DNA of 48,789 nt from contig NZ_MECK01000346.1 in NCBI RefSeq assembly GCF_014596465.1, forward strand, positions 1-48,789, written 5' to 3'. Of the stretch, positions 1 through 7,674 are shown one piece after another. A program made the position numbers and the translations under genes. Position 1 is the stretch's first letter, and each line of letters begins with the position of its first letter. This DNA is from Streptomyces sp. CBMA123 (GTDB taxonomy: Bacteria > Actinomycetota > Actinomycetes > Streptomycetales > Streptomycetaceae). The notes beneath the pieces were generated by a model. It ran no database searches. It had not been told where the DNA came from and worked only from the letters and a program-made list of their open reading frames with translations.

Positions 1-246
1 GCGGCCAGGGCGCGGACGGCGGCCGGGTCGAAGAGTCCGCGCTCGCGGCGGTTGAGGTCGGCGTCGTAGCCGAAGTAGCCGGGGGCGGTGGGCTGGCCGT
101 CGGTGACCAGGGCGACGAAGGTCGGCTGGTCCATCGGGGCGCAGGCGTAGTTGGTGGCGCGCTCGCGGCCGATGGTGGACTGGCGGTCGGTGGAGAGGTT
201 CTTGCCGCAGGCGGAGCCGGCGCCGTGGGCGGGGAAGACCAGGGGT
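1..246 (-). pseudogene. MBL-fold/rhodanese sulfurtransferase, middle fragment, N-terminus lost
   Basis: The minus frame reads LVFPAHGAGSACGKNLS and then a region ending YFGYDADLNRRERGLFDP. This is the end of the metallo-beta-lactamase domain of MBL-fold/rhodanese fusions, which act on persulfides or polysulfides. The frame runs off the window at base 1, so the rhodanese part is not seen. Upstream of about base 246 the family similarity stops abruptly and codon use becomes far less G/C-biased, so the first ~200 residues with the HxHxD zinc motif are missing. An in-frame ATG at 279-281 could start a short product. The terminal rhodanese domain of a gene of the same family, same orientation, sits at 48648-48789. 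Confidence 0.8.
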
Positions 247-473
247 GTAATCTCACGCCAGAGGACTGCCTTGAGTCCCATCTGACTCGCAAACGCCTCT
301 ACAGGGCACGGCCGTACTGTCGCCACTCCCGGTGGATCCCTGGCTACCCCTGGAGCAGTCATGGTCGGTCGGACCTGGTTCGCACTCTTCTCTCGGTCGG
401 GGTGACAGTGGTATCACTTGACCCCGAGTGATCAGCTGATCACCAACGTGCGGTACTCGGGGGCTGGGGAACT
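247..473. other. junction and upstream region of the ABC-3C operon
   Basis: No gene is supported here. The stretch joins the truncated sulfurtransferase to the start of the nuclease gene and is less GC-rich than its surroundings. It contains a palindrome TGATCAGCTGATCA at about 429-442, close upstream of the GTG start at 474, which could be an operator. This is inferred from symmetry only. I see no integrase, tRNA or clear direct repeat marking an attachment site. Confidence 0.4.
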
Positions 474-1568
474 GTGTCTGATGGCGTTGACACCGAGGCA
501 AGCAGCGGTACTCCACCACCACCCACCCTCGTCGGTCCCTGGCTGAGAACTCACGCCGTACCGTCTCCGAAGAAGATCGTCTTCTCGTACGATCCTGACG
601 AGTTCGAGGAGTTCGTCAAGGAGTGGGTCTCCGCTCTGGAAACGAAGTACGTGGCAGTGCAGCGGCACGGCGGCTCGGGGGATCACGGGGTCGATGTCGC
701 CGGATACCTGACCCCGAATGGCCTTGAGGGCACCTGGCACAACTACCAGTGCAAGCACTACGGGGAGGCCTTGACCTGGTCGAAGGCCGCTCCCGAGATG
801 CGCAAGATGTTCGCATCGGTAGTGAGCGGCCACTTCACCATGCCCCAGCAGTACATCTTCGCCGCGCCGATCATCGGCCCCCGCCTCGTCCGACGGTTGT
901 CCAAGAAGACCGAGTCCAAGGCCGAGTTCCTCAAGGAGCTGGCGTCCACTCGCGATCCCGTCATCACCTCGCTCACCCCTGAGAGGCAGCACGAACTCCG
1001 CGAACTCGCCGAGGCCACGGAATTCTCCATGTTCACCACCATCGACATGGACGAGATGCTGTCGCTGCACCAGACCACGCCGCACTGGGCGGTGCGCTTC
1101 CCACAACCGCTGGCCCCACGTCCGCAGAGGATGCTCCCGCCCGATGCCCACGCCCCGGAGGAGGCCCGCTACATCCAGCAGTTGGTGCGCGCCTACGGAG
1201 AACTCTGGGGCGAGCAGGCCGACAGCCTGGAGCGCATCGCCGAGCACGACGAGGCACGCGATCACCTGCGCCGACAGCGCGAGGCCTTCTACGCCGCGGA
1301 ATCGCTGCGCCTGTTCGCCCGCGACGCGACCGCCGGCGACCACTTCGAAGCGGTCCTCGACGACGTCTACGACATCGTGGTCGAGGTCGCGGCCGGCAGG
1401 TTCGAGTTCGGGTACGACCGCGTGCAGGCAGTCTTGACCGCCTCCGGGAACGTCGAACTCACCAAGACGATCCTCACCGAGTTCGTGCGGCCGTTGGACC
1501 GCAAAGGGGTCTGCCATCACCTGGCCAACGCCGACCGCTTGATCTGGTGCCGCGGAGGTGCCGCGTGA
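474..1568 (+). CDS. ABC-3C system effector: Mrr-like nuclease with C-terminal ABC-3C domain
   Basis: 364 residues from a GTG start with GGGGA just upstream. Residues ~40-100 look like a PD-(D/E)xK restriction endonuclease: a helix with FEEF around E43-E46, then GDHGVDVAG with D74, then YQCKHY with the QxK pair Q92 and K94. Residues ~190-364 are a helical region matching the C-terminal domain expected of effectors in ABC three-component systems. The gene overlaps the next by GTGA and heads a three-gene operon with a small winged-helix protein and an SMC/RecN-like ATPase, the diagnostic ABC-3C order. Expected role: a toxic DNA-cutting effector held back until the ATPase senses invasion. The nuclease motif is seen; the defence role is family inference. 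Confidence 0.8.
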   Translation: MSDGVDTEASSGTPPPPTLVGPWLRTHAVPSPKKIVFSYDPDEFEEFVKEWVSALETKYVAVQRHGGSGDHGVDVAGYLTPNGLEGTWHNYQCKHYGEALTWSKAAPEMRKMFASVVSGHFTMPQQYIFAAPIIGPRLVRRLSKKTESKAEFLKELASTRDPVITSLTPERQHELRELAEATEFSMFTTIDMDEMLSLHQTTPHWAVRFPQPLAPRPQRMLPPDAHAPEEARYIQQLVRAYGELWGEQADSLERIAEHDEARDHLRRQREAFYAAESLRLFARDATAGDHFEAVLDDVYDIVVEVAAGRFEFGYDRVQAVLTASGNVELTKTILTEFVRPLDRKGVCHHLANADRLIWCRGGAA

Positions 1569-2026
1569 ACCCGCTGAACAGCCCGCTCGAAGTCGGGATG
1601 CGCGCGCTGGTCCTGCTCTCCGAGAGCCATCCCGAACCACTCGACCTGGCCCAGATCACTCTCCTCGACTACGCGCTGCTGCACAGCGGCGAGTTCGACG
1701 GCCCACCAAGCCTCCACCCCGACCTTCCCGCCCGGACCGGCGAACTGGGCATGAAGCGAGGCCTGTTGGAGAAGGCGCTGCTCGTTCTGATCCGCGCCGA
1801 GCTGGCCCGGCTGGAGCCCGCGGACGACGGCCTCGTCTACCGCGCGACGGAGCGGGGGCCCGCGTTCGTCGAACTCCTCGAAGCCCCCTACGTCGAGCGT
1901 CTGCGCGAGCGCGCCGAATGGGCCGTCCACCAGTACGCGCCCGGCGCCGACGTACGGGACGCCATCCGTGCGCTGCTCAACCGCCCGGCCGAGACGCCCC
2001 TACCCCCCGAGGTCCCCCGTGGCTGA
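1565..2026 (+). CDS. ABC-3C system middle component
   Basis: 153 residues. The GTG at 1565 is chosen over the GTG at 1547 because GGAGGTG at 1554-1560 is placed correctly for it, and because it overlaps the effector stop by four bases. The N-terminus NSPLEVGMRALVLLSE followed by LLDYALLHSG and a PPSLHP/GELGMKR stretch is the pattern of the ABC-3C middle-component winged-helix family. It is thought to link the ATPase to the effector. It overlaps the start of the ATPase gene by eight bases, so all three are translationally coupled. No catalytic residues are expected. Confidence 0.8.
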   Translation: MNPLNSPLEVGMRALVLLSESHPEPLDLAQITLLDYALLHSGEFDGPPSLHPDLPARTGELGMKRGLLEKALLVLIRAELARLEPADDGLVYRATERGPAFVELLEAPYVERLRERAEWAVHQYAPGADVRDAIRALLNRPAETPLPPEVPRG

Positions 2027-3851
2027 CCTGCGACTGACCCACCTCACCTACGCGGGCTCCGGAAAGCCCACCGCCCGCGTGGCCTTCGGCCCCGAGCTCA
2101 CCGTCATCTACGGCGCTTCCGACACCGGCAAGTCCTTCATCGTCGAGTCCATCGAGTACATGCTCGGCGGTGCGCGGCTCCCGCTCATCCCCGAAGCCGA
2201 GGGCTACAGTCAGATCCTCCTCGGGCTACACATGCCCGACGGGGCGCCGATCACCCTGGTCCGGCGACCAGGCGCCGGCACCGTCCACGTCCACTACGAG
2301 GACCTACGCGACCTGGTCACCCGGCGATCCGACCGGGAACTGACCGCGGTCCATCGAGCGGGCAGCTCTCGCAGCCTTTCCGCCATACTCCTCGCGGAAC
2401 TCGGTTATGCCGACGCCCGGATTCGCAAGAACGACGCCGGCGGAACCCGCGGCCTGTCCCTGACCGACCTCGTCCACCTGTCCCTGGTGACCGAGACCCG
2501 TATGGGCGACCCGCTCTCTCCCGTCCTGCGGTCCAGTGCGGCTTCCGGCAAGACCGCTGCCGCCTCGGTGATGAAGTACCTGCTGACCGGCGAGGACGAC
2601 CCGATCGTCGAGACCGGGCCGAACGCCGATCAGCGCCGGGTCCACAAGGGCCAGATCGGGCTCCTCGACCAGATCGTCGTGGAACTCTCCGCCAAGCTGA
2701 CGACTCGGGAGAACGCCTCCCAACTGCGCGAACGGCTGACGCGGATCCAGGCCACCATCGACGGCCAGTCTCGCTCCCTGCGGGTGATCACCGACCGCCA
2801 TGTCGGCGCGGTCTCCGACCGTATGAATGCCGCACAGGAGCTCGCCGTCGTCGAGTCCCGCCTGGCGGAGGTCCACGACCTGCTCACCCGGTTCGGGCTG
2901 CTGGAACAGCAGTACCGCTCCGACCTCGACCGGCTCGCGATGGTCGGCGAAGCGGGCGGCATCCTCGGCTACTTCCGCGTCGGCACGTGTGTCTTCTGCG
3001 GCGCCGAACCCGAACACCAGCACCACGGCCACGGAGAACAGGAGACGACCCAACTGCACACGGCCGTCGAAGCCGAAGCCCTCAAGACCAGCTCGCTCCT
3101 CGCGGACCTCCTCCCGACCATCGCCGACCTGCGAACCCAGCTGGACGAGTTGGTCGGGCGAAGGGGCGTCCTGCTCCTGCGGGCCAGAGAACTCGACGCC
3201 GACATCTCAGAGGCCGAGGAACGCCTCGCGCCCTTGCGAACCCACATGGACGACCTCCTTGCGGCCCGCTCAACCGCCGAACGCGAGCTCGAACTCCACG
3301 CCCGCATCGAGGAGCTGGAGGATCGACGGTACAAGCTCGACGGCGCGGGTGCGGTCCGTTCTCAACGGCCCGCCAGCCACATCCCGGTCCGCGTACTCTC
3401 CAGGTTCGACGATGTCCTGAGGCGGACGCTGGACGCCTGGTCGGTTCCCTCGGTCGAGTTCGCCGAGTACGACCAATACGGCATGGAAGTCCGGGCCGGC
3501 AGTCGGCCCCGGGCCGGACGGGGCCAGGGTGTGCGCTCGGTGCTGCACTCGGCGTTCACCACCGCTCTCGCGCGGTACTGCCTCAACGGCGGCCTGCCCC
3601 ACCCCGGCTTCGTTGTCCTCGACTCCCCTGTGGTCACCTACCGCGAACCGGTCGGAGAGGACGTCGACATTACGTCGAACGTCGTCGACCACTTCTACCA
3701 GGACATGCTGACCTTCCCCGGCCAGGCCATCGTCATCGAGAACGGCGACCCACCGAGCAACGTGCTCTCCTCCGCCACGACGTACCGGTTCACGGGCCCT
3801 GGCGGAGGCCGGCCCGGTTTCTTCCCGACCTCCCCGACCAGCGAGGTGTGA
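2019..3851 (+). CDS. ABC-3C system SMC/RecN-like ATPase (DUF3732 type)
   Basis: 610 residues from GTG 2019, inside the end of the preceding gene. Walker A is GASDTGKS at residues 32-39. A long helical/coiled-coil middle (~210-450) is split by a zinc-hook-like segment, CVFCGAEPEHQHHGHG, near residue 325. Near residue 533 FVVLDSPV is the Walker B-like strand. This is the architecture of DUF3732 ATPases, the sensor/motor of ABC-3C systems, related to SMC, Rad50 and RecN. It probably binds DNA or phage structures and licenses the nuclease effector. The gene looks intact. The operon ends here; about 110 bases of non-coding sequence follow. Confidence 0.85.
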   Translation: MADLRLTHLTYAGSGKPTARVAFGPELTVIYGASDTGKSFIVESIEYMLGGARLPLIPEAEGYSQILLGLHMPDGAPITLVRRPGAGTVHVHYEDLRDLVTRRSDRELTAVHRAGSSRSLSAILLAELGYADARIRKNDAGGTRGLSLTDLVHLSLVTETRMGDPLSPVLRSSAASGKTAAASVMKYLLTGEDDPIVETGPNADQRRVHKGQIGLLDQIVVELSAKLTTRENASQLRERLTRIQATIDGQSRSLRVITDRHVGAVSDRMNAAQELAVVESRLAEVHDLLTRFGLLEQQYRSDLDRLAMVGEAGGILGYFRVGTCVFCGAEPEHQHHGHGEQETTQLHTAVEAEALKTSSLLADLLPTIADLRTQLDELVGRRGVLLLRARELDADISEAEERLAPLRTHMDDLLAARSTAERELELHARIEELEDRRYKLDGAGAVRSQRPASHIPVRVLSRFDDVLRRTLDAWSVPSVEFAEYDQYGMEVRAGSRPRAGRGQGVRSVLHSAFTTALARYCLNGGLPHPGFVVLDSPVVTYREPVGEDVDITSNVVDHFYQDMLTFPGQAIVIENGDPPSNVLSSATTYRFTGPGGGRPGFFPTSPTSEV

Positions 3852-3963
3852 GACCGAGGCCAACGTCGATGTGCTCACCTGACATCGGCTTCTGCCGACC
3901 ACACCAGCGGCCCAGTCGGGTATTCGGTGCCGTCGGCTCGGCGGTGCTCGACGTGGCCCACCA

Positions 3964-4555
3964 ATGACGCATCAGATCCGGAATACGGGGGTTCTGTTTT
4001 CGATTGGCTCCTTCGTACGATCGTGCGAAGGGGGCTGGGCGAGCGATCTCAAGGTGTTCCGGCTCGGGGCGGACGGCCAGGACGTGGAGCTGCGCAGCTC
4101 GACGGTGGCGCTGGAGGTGCAGTTGCAGCGCCGGGTGGAGGCGAGCATGGAGGCGATGCTCGGCATCCGGTTCCTGGCGTCGGAATACCCGACCGGTCCG
4201 TGGCACCGGGGCCGGGTGGACTCGCTCGGCCTGGACGAGAACGGCGTGCCGGTCGTGATCGAGTTCAAGAAGGGCAACGACAGCGGAGTCGTCTCGCAGG
4301 CCATCTCCTACCTCACCTGGTTGAGGAGCAGCCACCACGATTTCGAGGCTCTCGCCAGGGAGAAGCTGGGGTCCGAGGCGACCGAGTCCATCAACTGGCG
4401 TGCTCCCCGGGCGCTGTGCATCGCGGCCGGGTTCTCGCACCACGACCGGGTTGCCATTGGTGACCTGGGTCGGCAGTGGCCGATCGAGCTGGTCCGCTAC
4501 CGGATCTTCGACGGCGGGCTGCTGAGCCTCCAGCTGGTCGAGCCGGTCTCTGCTG
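3964..4555 (+). pseudogene. NucS-like/DUF91-type nuclease domain protein, C-terminus replaced by ISL3 sequence
   Basis: The frame contains VFRLGADGQDVELRSS, then DSLGLDENGVPVVIEFKKG with the IEFKKG strand that carries the (D/E)xK residues in NucS/DUF91 nucleases, and ends YRIFDGGLLSLQLVEPVS. The open frame runs on to 4680, but from about 4556 it is antisense to a transposase, so the native C-terminus has been replaced. The start is uncertain: ATG 3964 opens the frame, but the conserved part begins around GTG 4051. The family cuts mismatched or branched DNA. Here it is probably inactive. It may be an old neighbour of the ABC-3C operon, but nothing shows a functional link. Confidence 0.65.
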
Positions 4556-5366
4556 CCGTCAGCCAGGCAGCCGTGCGCGGCGACGCACTTCTCGACGGCC
4601 TCGCACAGGTTCTTCCACAAGTGAAATCGTCTGCGACCTGCGTCGCGTCGGGGCAGGCGCTGCGGACGGCCTCGGCGTAGGCGCTGGCGCGGTCCCGGCA
4701 CACGATCTCGGCTCCTGAATGCTCGCGCAACCAGGCCGTGAACGTCTCCGCGGTGCGGTCGGGGAGCACGTCCACGCGCTCGCCGGTCTCCATGTCCAGC
4801 AGGATGGTCCCGTAGACGTGCCCCTTCTTCAGGGCGAAGTCGTCCACCCCCAGCACGCGCGGCGCCGGGGTGGTCTGCTTCTCGGGGAGCCTGCGCAGCA
4901 GCCTGATCAGGGAGTTCGGACTTGCCGGGACGGACAGGTGTGCAGCCAGTCGGGCTGCCGGGCGGCCGGTCAGCGCCAGCGCGATCCGCTCCAGTGCCCT
5001 GCGCAGGGCCGGAGTACGGCGCACGTAGCGCTCGGTGAGGTCGTCTATCTGCTCGACGAAGGTGCGGCGGCGGCAATCAGCGGCGGAGCAGAGGAATCGC
5101 CGCACCCGCAGATCGATCGCAACGGTGCGATCGGCCACCGCCAGGTCGGCCAGGCGCCGCCGGTAGCTGCCGTGAACGCGCCGGGAGAGCGTGCCGGACC
5201 CGGGGCAGGGCGCCTTCGGCACCACGGCCCGCGCCATGAACGTCACCACCCGCTCGTCGACCACCACCCGTTCCACCGCGACTGTCGTCAGGTGCGAGAA
5301 CGCCGACCAGAGCATGCTGCAGTTACACGAACGCCATCCTTCCAGCCAGGAGTGACGCACCGTCAC
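4556..5366 (-). pseudogene. ISL3-family transposase, N-terminal two thirds, frameshifted
   Basis: The minus frame has the ISL3 order: an N-terminal zinc-binding region with CPGSGTLSRRVHGSYRRRLADL, then RFLCSAADCRRRTFVEQ, then a DDE-domain start VLGVDDFALKKGHVYGTILLD. Near 4625 the frame changes: the conserved ADRFHLWKNLCEAVEKCV motif continues in another frame. Similarity ends about 4556, within the former NucS-like gene. The likely start is the ATG at 5312 (MLWSAFSHL). It is a dead element: frameshifted, without its C-terminal DDE residue, and without a left end. Confidence 0.8.
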
Positions 5367-5400
5367 CGGGCCACAAGAAGTGGACCAGAATCGCTTGTCA

Positions 5401-5437
5401 GGCTCTGATCAAAATTTCGGGATGACCGAGCGTGACC
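5401..5437. repeat. terminal inverted repeat of an ISL3-type element
   Basis: The sequence starts GGCTCTGATCAAAATTTCGG and continues as GATGACCGAGCGTGACC. It lies just beyond the stop codon of the ISL3 C-terminal fragment at 5439, where the outer end of that element should be. GGCTCTGA is also the outer end of the inverted pair at 10731 and 19897, so all three look like ISL3-type ends. Confidence 0.6.
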
Positions 5438-5438
5438 G

Positions 5439-6135
5439 CTACGGGCCGAGCAACACGTGCCGCCAGAGGAGGTCGAAGTTGGCTCGCCCGTACCACTGGC
5501 GTTTGAGAAATTTGACCCGCTCTACATGCCCTTCAACCATGTCGCTGGAGTAGGGGTCAGGCCGGCGGTCACGGCGTCGAAGTCCTTGTTGAGGTTGCTG
5601 GCGAAGCTGTGCAGGGTGCCAGTTCGCTGCCCTTGGCTGCCTTGATCCAGCGTGGCAGGAGGTGGCCGTCGAGGTTCTTCATCATCCTGGTGAAGTCCCC
5701 GATATGCCTGCGGAGATCCGCGAGTTCGGGGCAAACAGTCAGGATGCGCTTGAGGCGGAGCTGCTGGCCGGAGGTGAGGTTGTCGGGGTGGCGGGTGAGC
5801 CAGCCGACTACTTGCCTGACGGTGGGCGCCTCGGACCTCTTGGGCGTCGGGGCCTCGGAGGATCGCAGGGGTTCGAGCCAGCGACGGACGCTGCGGCTGC
5901 TGCCCCGATAGCCGCGTTGCTGGATCTCACGGAACAGCCGTCCGCTGTCGGTGCAGCCCTCCTGCCAGCGCATGTTGAGGTACTTGGCCCAGGGCTGCAA
6001 CATGTTCCACTTCTGCCGCGGTGGACACAACAGGTCCTCGACAGCGACCGCATGCGCGTACTTGCGGACCGTGGCCAACACGAGCCCGCCCGATGTCGCC
6101 TTCCGGTACCGGCTCCGGTATGGAGCGTGGCCGGA
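5439..6135 (-). pseudogene. ISL3-family transposase, C-terminal half, frameshifted
   Basis: Reading from about 6135 down, the protein includes WAKYLNMRWQEGCTDSGRLF, SVRRWLEPLR, VVGWLTRHPDNLTSGQQLRL and CPELADLRRHIGDFTRMM, the helical C-terminal half of ISL3 transposases. Near 5600 it changes frame to HSFASNLNKDFDAVTAGLT, and near 5545 it changes again to DMVEGHVERVKFLKRQWYGR, ending RHVLLGP and TAG at 5439-5441. With two frameshifts and no N-terminal half it is inactive. Its order relative to the N-terminal fragment at 4556-5366 means the two come from different ISL3 copies lying in tandem. Confidence 0.8.
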
Positions 6136-6252
6136 CGGATGTGGTGGCGTGACACGCATCATGGCCCCCACCCCACACACATCCGTCCGGGAGTCGCCAG
6201 AGGCCCAGCCCGTCGGCACCACGAGACCGGGACTGAGCCGGAGCCGCTCTAT

Positions 6253-7257
6253 CTACTGTCTCTCCTCGGCGATCGCGTGGTGTACCACAGGGTTGCTGTA
6301 CAGCAGGTCACGGCCAAGTGAGGTGAGAGTATGGCGAACTTGTCGTCCTTCACGCTCGGTGGTGATCGCGCCTGCTGTGCGTAGGGCGGTGGCATGGGAG
6401 GAGGCGGATGGGGAAGTGATGCAGAGGCGTCCGGCCAACTGCCGGGTGGTGCAGGAGCCTTGGCCGATCGCGCGCAGGGCTCGGGCCCGGGCAGAGCCAA
6501 TCAACGAGGCGAGCCCGTCCGTCTGCCGGGTTGAGGTGTATCCCGACGGCCGCGCGCTGATCGGGTAACTCAGCGCAGTCGGACGGTGCTCGGCAGGAAT
6601 GGCCATGACTCCGCTCTGGAGGAAGAAGTTGGGGCGTAGTTCGAGCCCGCGTCCGCCTAGCCAGAAGGTGCCGTCCCATTCGGGTTCGGCGTACCGGAGG
6701 ATGCCCTCTTCGTGCCAGGCAAGCTGCGGATGCAGCTCGTTCAGCATGGCGCCGACCCCGGCTTCGGCCGCAGTCCGCGCGCGATGCGCGATGTCGGCCT
6801 GCAGGTGACGCTGGATGTCAGGCCAGTGCGGGGCGATGCAGGTCCGGAACAGCGCCCAGACGCCGTCAGTGAATCGCCGGAGCTCTCGGGTGCCGCCATC
6901 GCGTAACTCTGCGACGATTCTGGGTAGTTCCAGTTCCTGGTCGTAGAAGGCGAGGTTTTCGTAGAAGGCGGGGTCGGGAACGGCGAGGATGGTGTCGAGT
7001 TCGTCGGTGAGCCGCTGGCTGGCGGCCTCCTTTAGGAAGTCCGGAACGCCTTTGAAACTGGCGTTGACCAGCTCGAACACCGGTGCAGCCCGGAGAGGCA
7101 CATGCCGCTTCTCCTGGCGCCACCACAGGTCACGGTTGACCGAGGCACCGGCGCAGTGGTGCGCCGCCCGTGCGACGCCGCCGAGCACATGGTCCATGGG
7201 CGAGATACGGAACCGGATGTTTGCTATGTCGGCTACACCAAAGTGGAGTTCAAGCAT
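6253..7257 (-). CDS. winged-helix transcriptional regulator (DUF5937/ArsR-like)
   Basis: 334 residues with a normal full-length layout. The N-terminal ~240 residues (MLELHFGVADIANIRFRISP...) match the DUF5937 type seen in actinomycete regulators. The last ~80 residues hold a winged helix: ALRAIGQGSCTTRQLAGRLC, then SPSASSHATALRTAG as recognition helix and an EREGRQVRHTLTSLG wing. Such proteins repress or activate neighbouring exporters or peptide loci. It is divergent from the precursor peptide, with 235 bases between the starts. It is the obvious candidate regulator of the RiPP-like locus. Its ligand is unknown. Confidence 0.8.
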   Translation of the reverse strand: MLELHFGVADIANIRFRISPMDHVLGGVARAAHHCAGASVNRDLWWRQEKRHVPLRAAPVFELVNASFKGVPDFLKEAASQRLTDELDTILAVPDPAFYENLAFYDQELELPRIVAELRDGGTRELRRFTDGVWALFRTCIAPHWPDIQRHLQADIAHRARTAAEAGVGAMLNELHPQLAWHEEGILRYAEPEWDGTFWLGGRGLELRPNFFLQSGVMAIPAEHRPTALSYPISARPSGYTSTRQTDGLASLIGSARARALRAIGQGSCTTRQLAGRLCITSPSASSHATALRTAGAITTEREGRQVRHTLTSLGRDLLYSNPVVHHAIAEERQ

Positions 7258-7492
7258 CGTTGCCCTCCGTGGTCCCGATGAGTCCAGAACATCACGATAG
7301 CGCCATGAGCACGACCGTCTAGGGTGGTTTCGCGACTATTAGGCCCAGCACCGAACAGCTGGCGCACAGGACGTGGCTTCGCAACCATGGTGTGGCCCGA
7401 TAGCTCGACGACGCCGGTCATCTGCGGCTCGGTGGAGCTCGTTCGGGGTCAGTTAGACCTGTTCTCAAACGAGTCGAAGAGAGAGGAATCCC
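7258..7492. promoter_or_regulatory. divergent promoter region, regulator/RiPP locus
   Basis: This 235-base gap separates two divergent starts and is less GC-rich than the flanking coding DNA. It should hold the promoters of both the regulator and the precursor gene. I cannot assign convincing -35/-10 boxes by eye. An AGAGAGG ribosome-binding site at about 7480-7486 lies just before the precursor ATG. Confidence 0.5.
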
Positions 7493-7582
7493 ATGCTCAA
7501 GATGTCGACGGCCACCCCCACAGTCGGCCCGATACCTCCAAAACAGCCGAGCAGGAACGGTGTCTGCGGGGCCGGTTGCTAG
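7493..7582 (+). CDS. candidate RiPP precursor peptide, 29 residues, Cys-rich C-terminus
   Basis: The ATG at 7493 has AGAGAGG about 8 bases upstream and opens a 29-codon frame ending in TAG at 7580. The product begins MLKMSTATPT, has a proline-rich middle (VGPIPPKQP) and ends SRNGVCGAGC, with both cysteines in the last five residues (C25 and C29). Size, Ser/Thr/Pro-rich leader, short Cys/Gly core and position directly before a radical SAM/SPASM enzyme are those of a ribosomally made, post-translationally modified peptide. The motif does not match mycofactocin, SCIFF, streptide or FxSxx-type precursors that I know. The likely modification is a thioether or backbone C-H change near the two cysteines. 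An ATG at codon 4 is an alternative start. The coding call rests on context, not on a family match. Confidence 0.65.
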   Translation: MLKMSTATPTVGPIPPKQPSRNGVCGAGC

Positions 7583-7602
7583 TTCGTCCATCGGTTCAGC
7601 CT

Positions 7603-7652
7603 GCCGTGTGACGGCCCTTCACCCTTCGCACCGTGCGGGGCCGTCACACGGC
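7603..7652 (+). terminator. 15-bp perfect hairpin between precursor and radical SAM gene (attenuator)
   Basis: GCCGTGTGACGGCCC at 7603-7617 pairs perfectly with GGGCCGTCACACGGC at 7638-7652 around a 20-base loop. It lies in the 92-base gap between the precursor stop and the enzyme start. No T-run follows, which is usual in high-GC actinomycetes. Such structures in RiPP operons let a highly transcribed precursor message stop or be stabilised while a minority reads into the enzyme gene. Confidence 0.75.
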
Positions 7653-7674
7653 ACACAAGTCGGCGGGGAGATCC

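Noticed and set aside
3852..3963. Small gene between the ABC-3C operon and the NucS-like gene
   Set aside because: No open frame with a ribosome site or protein-like sequence; only about 110 bases.
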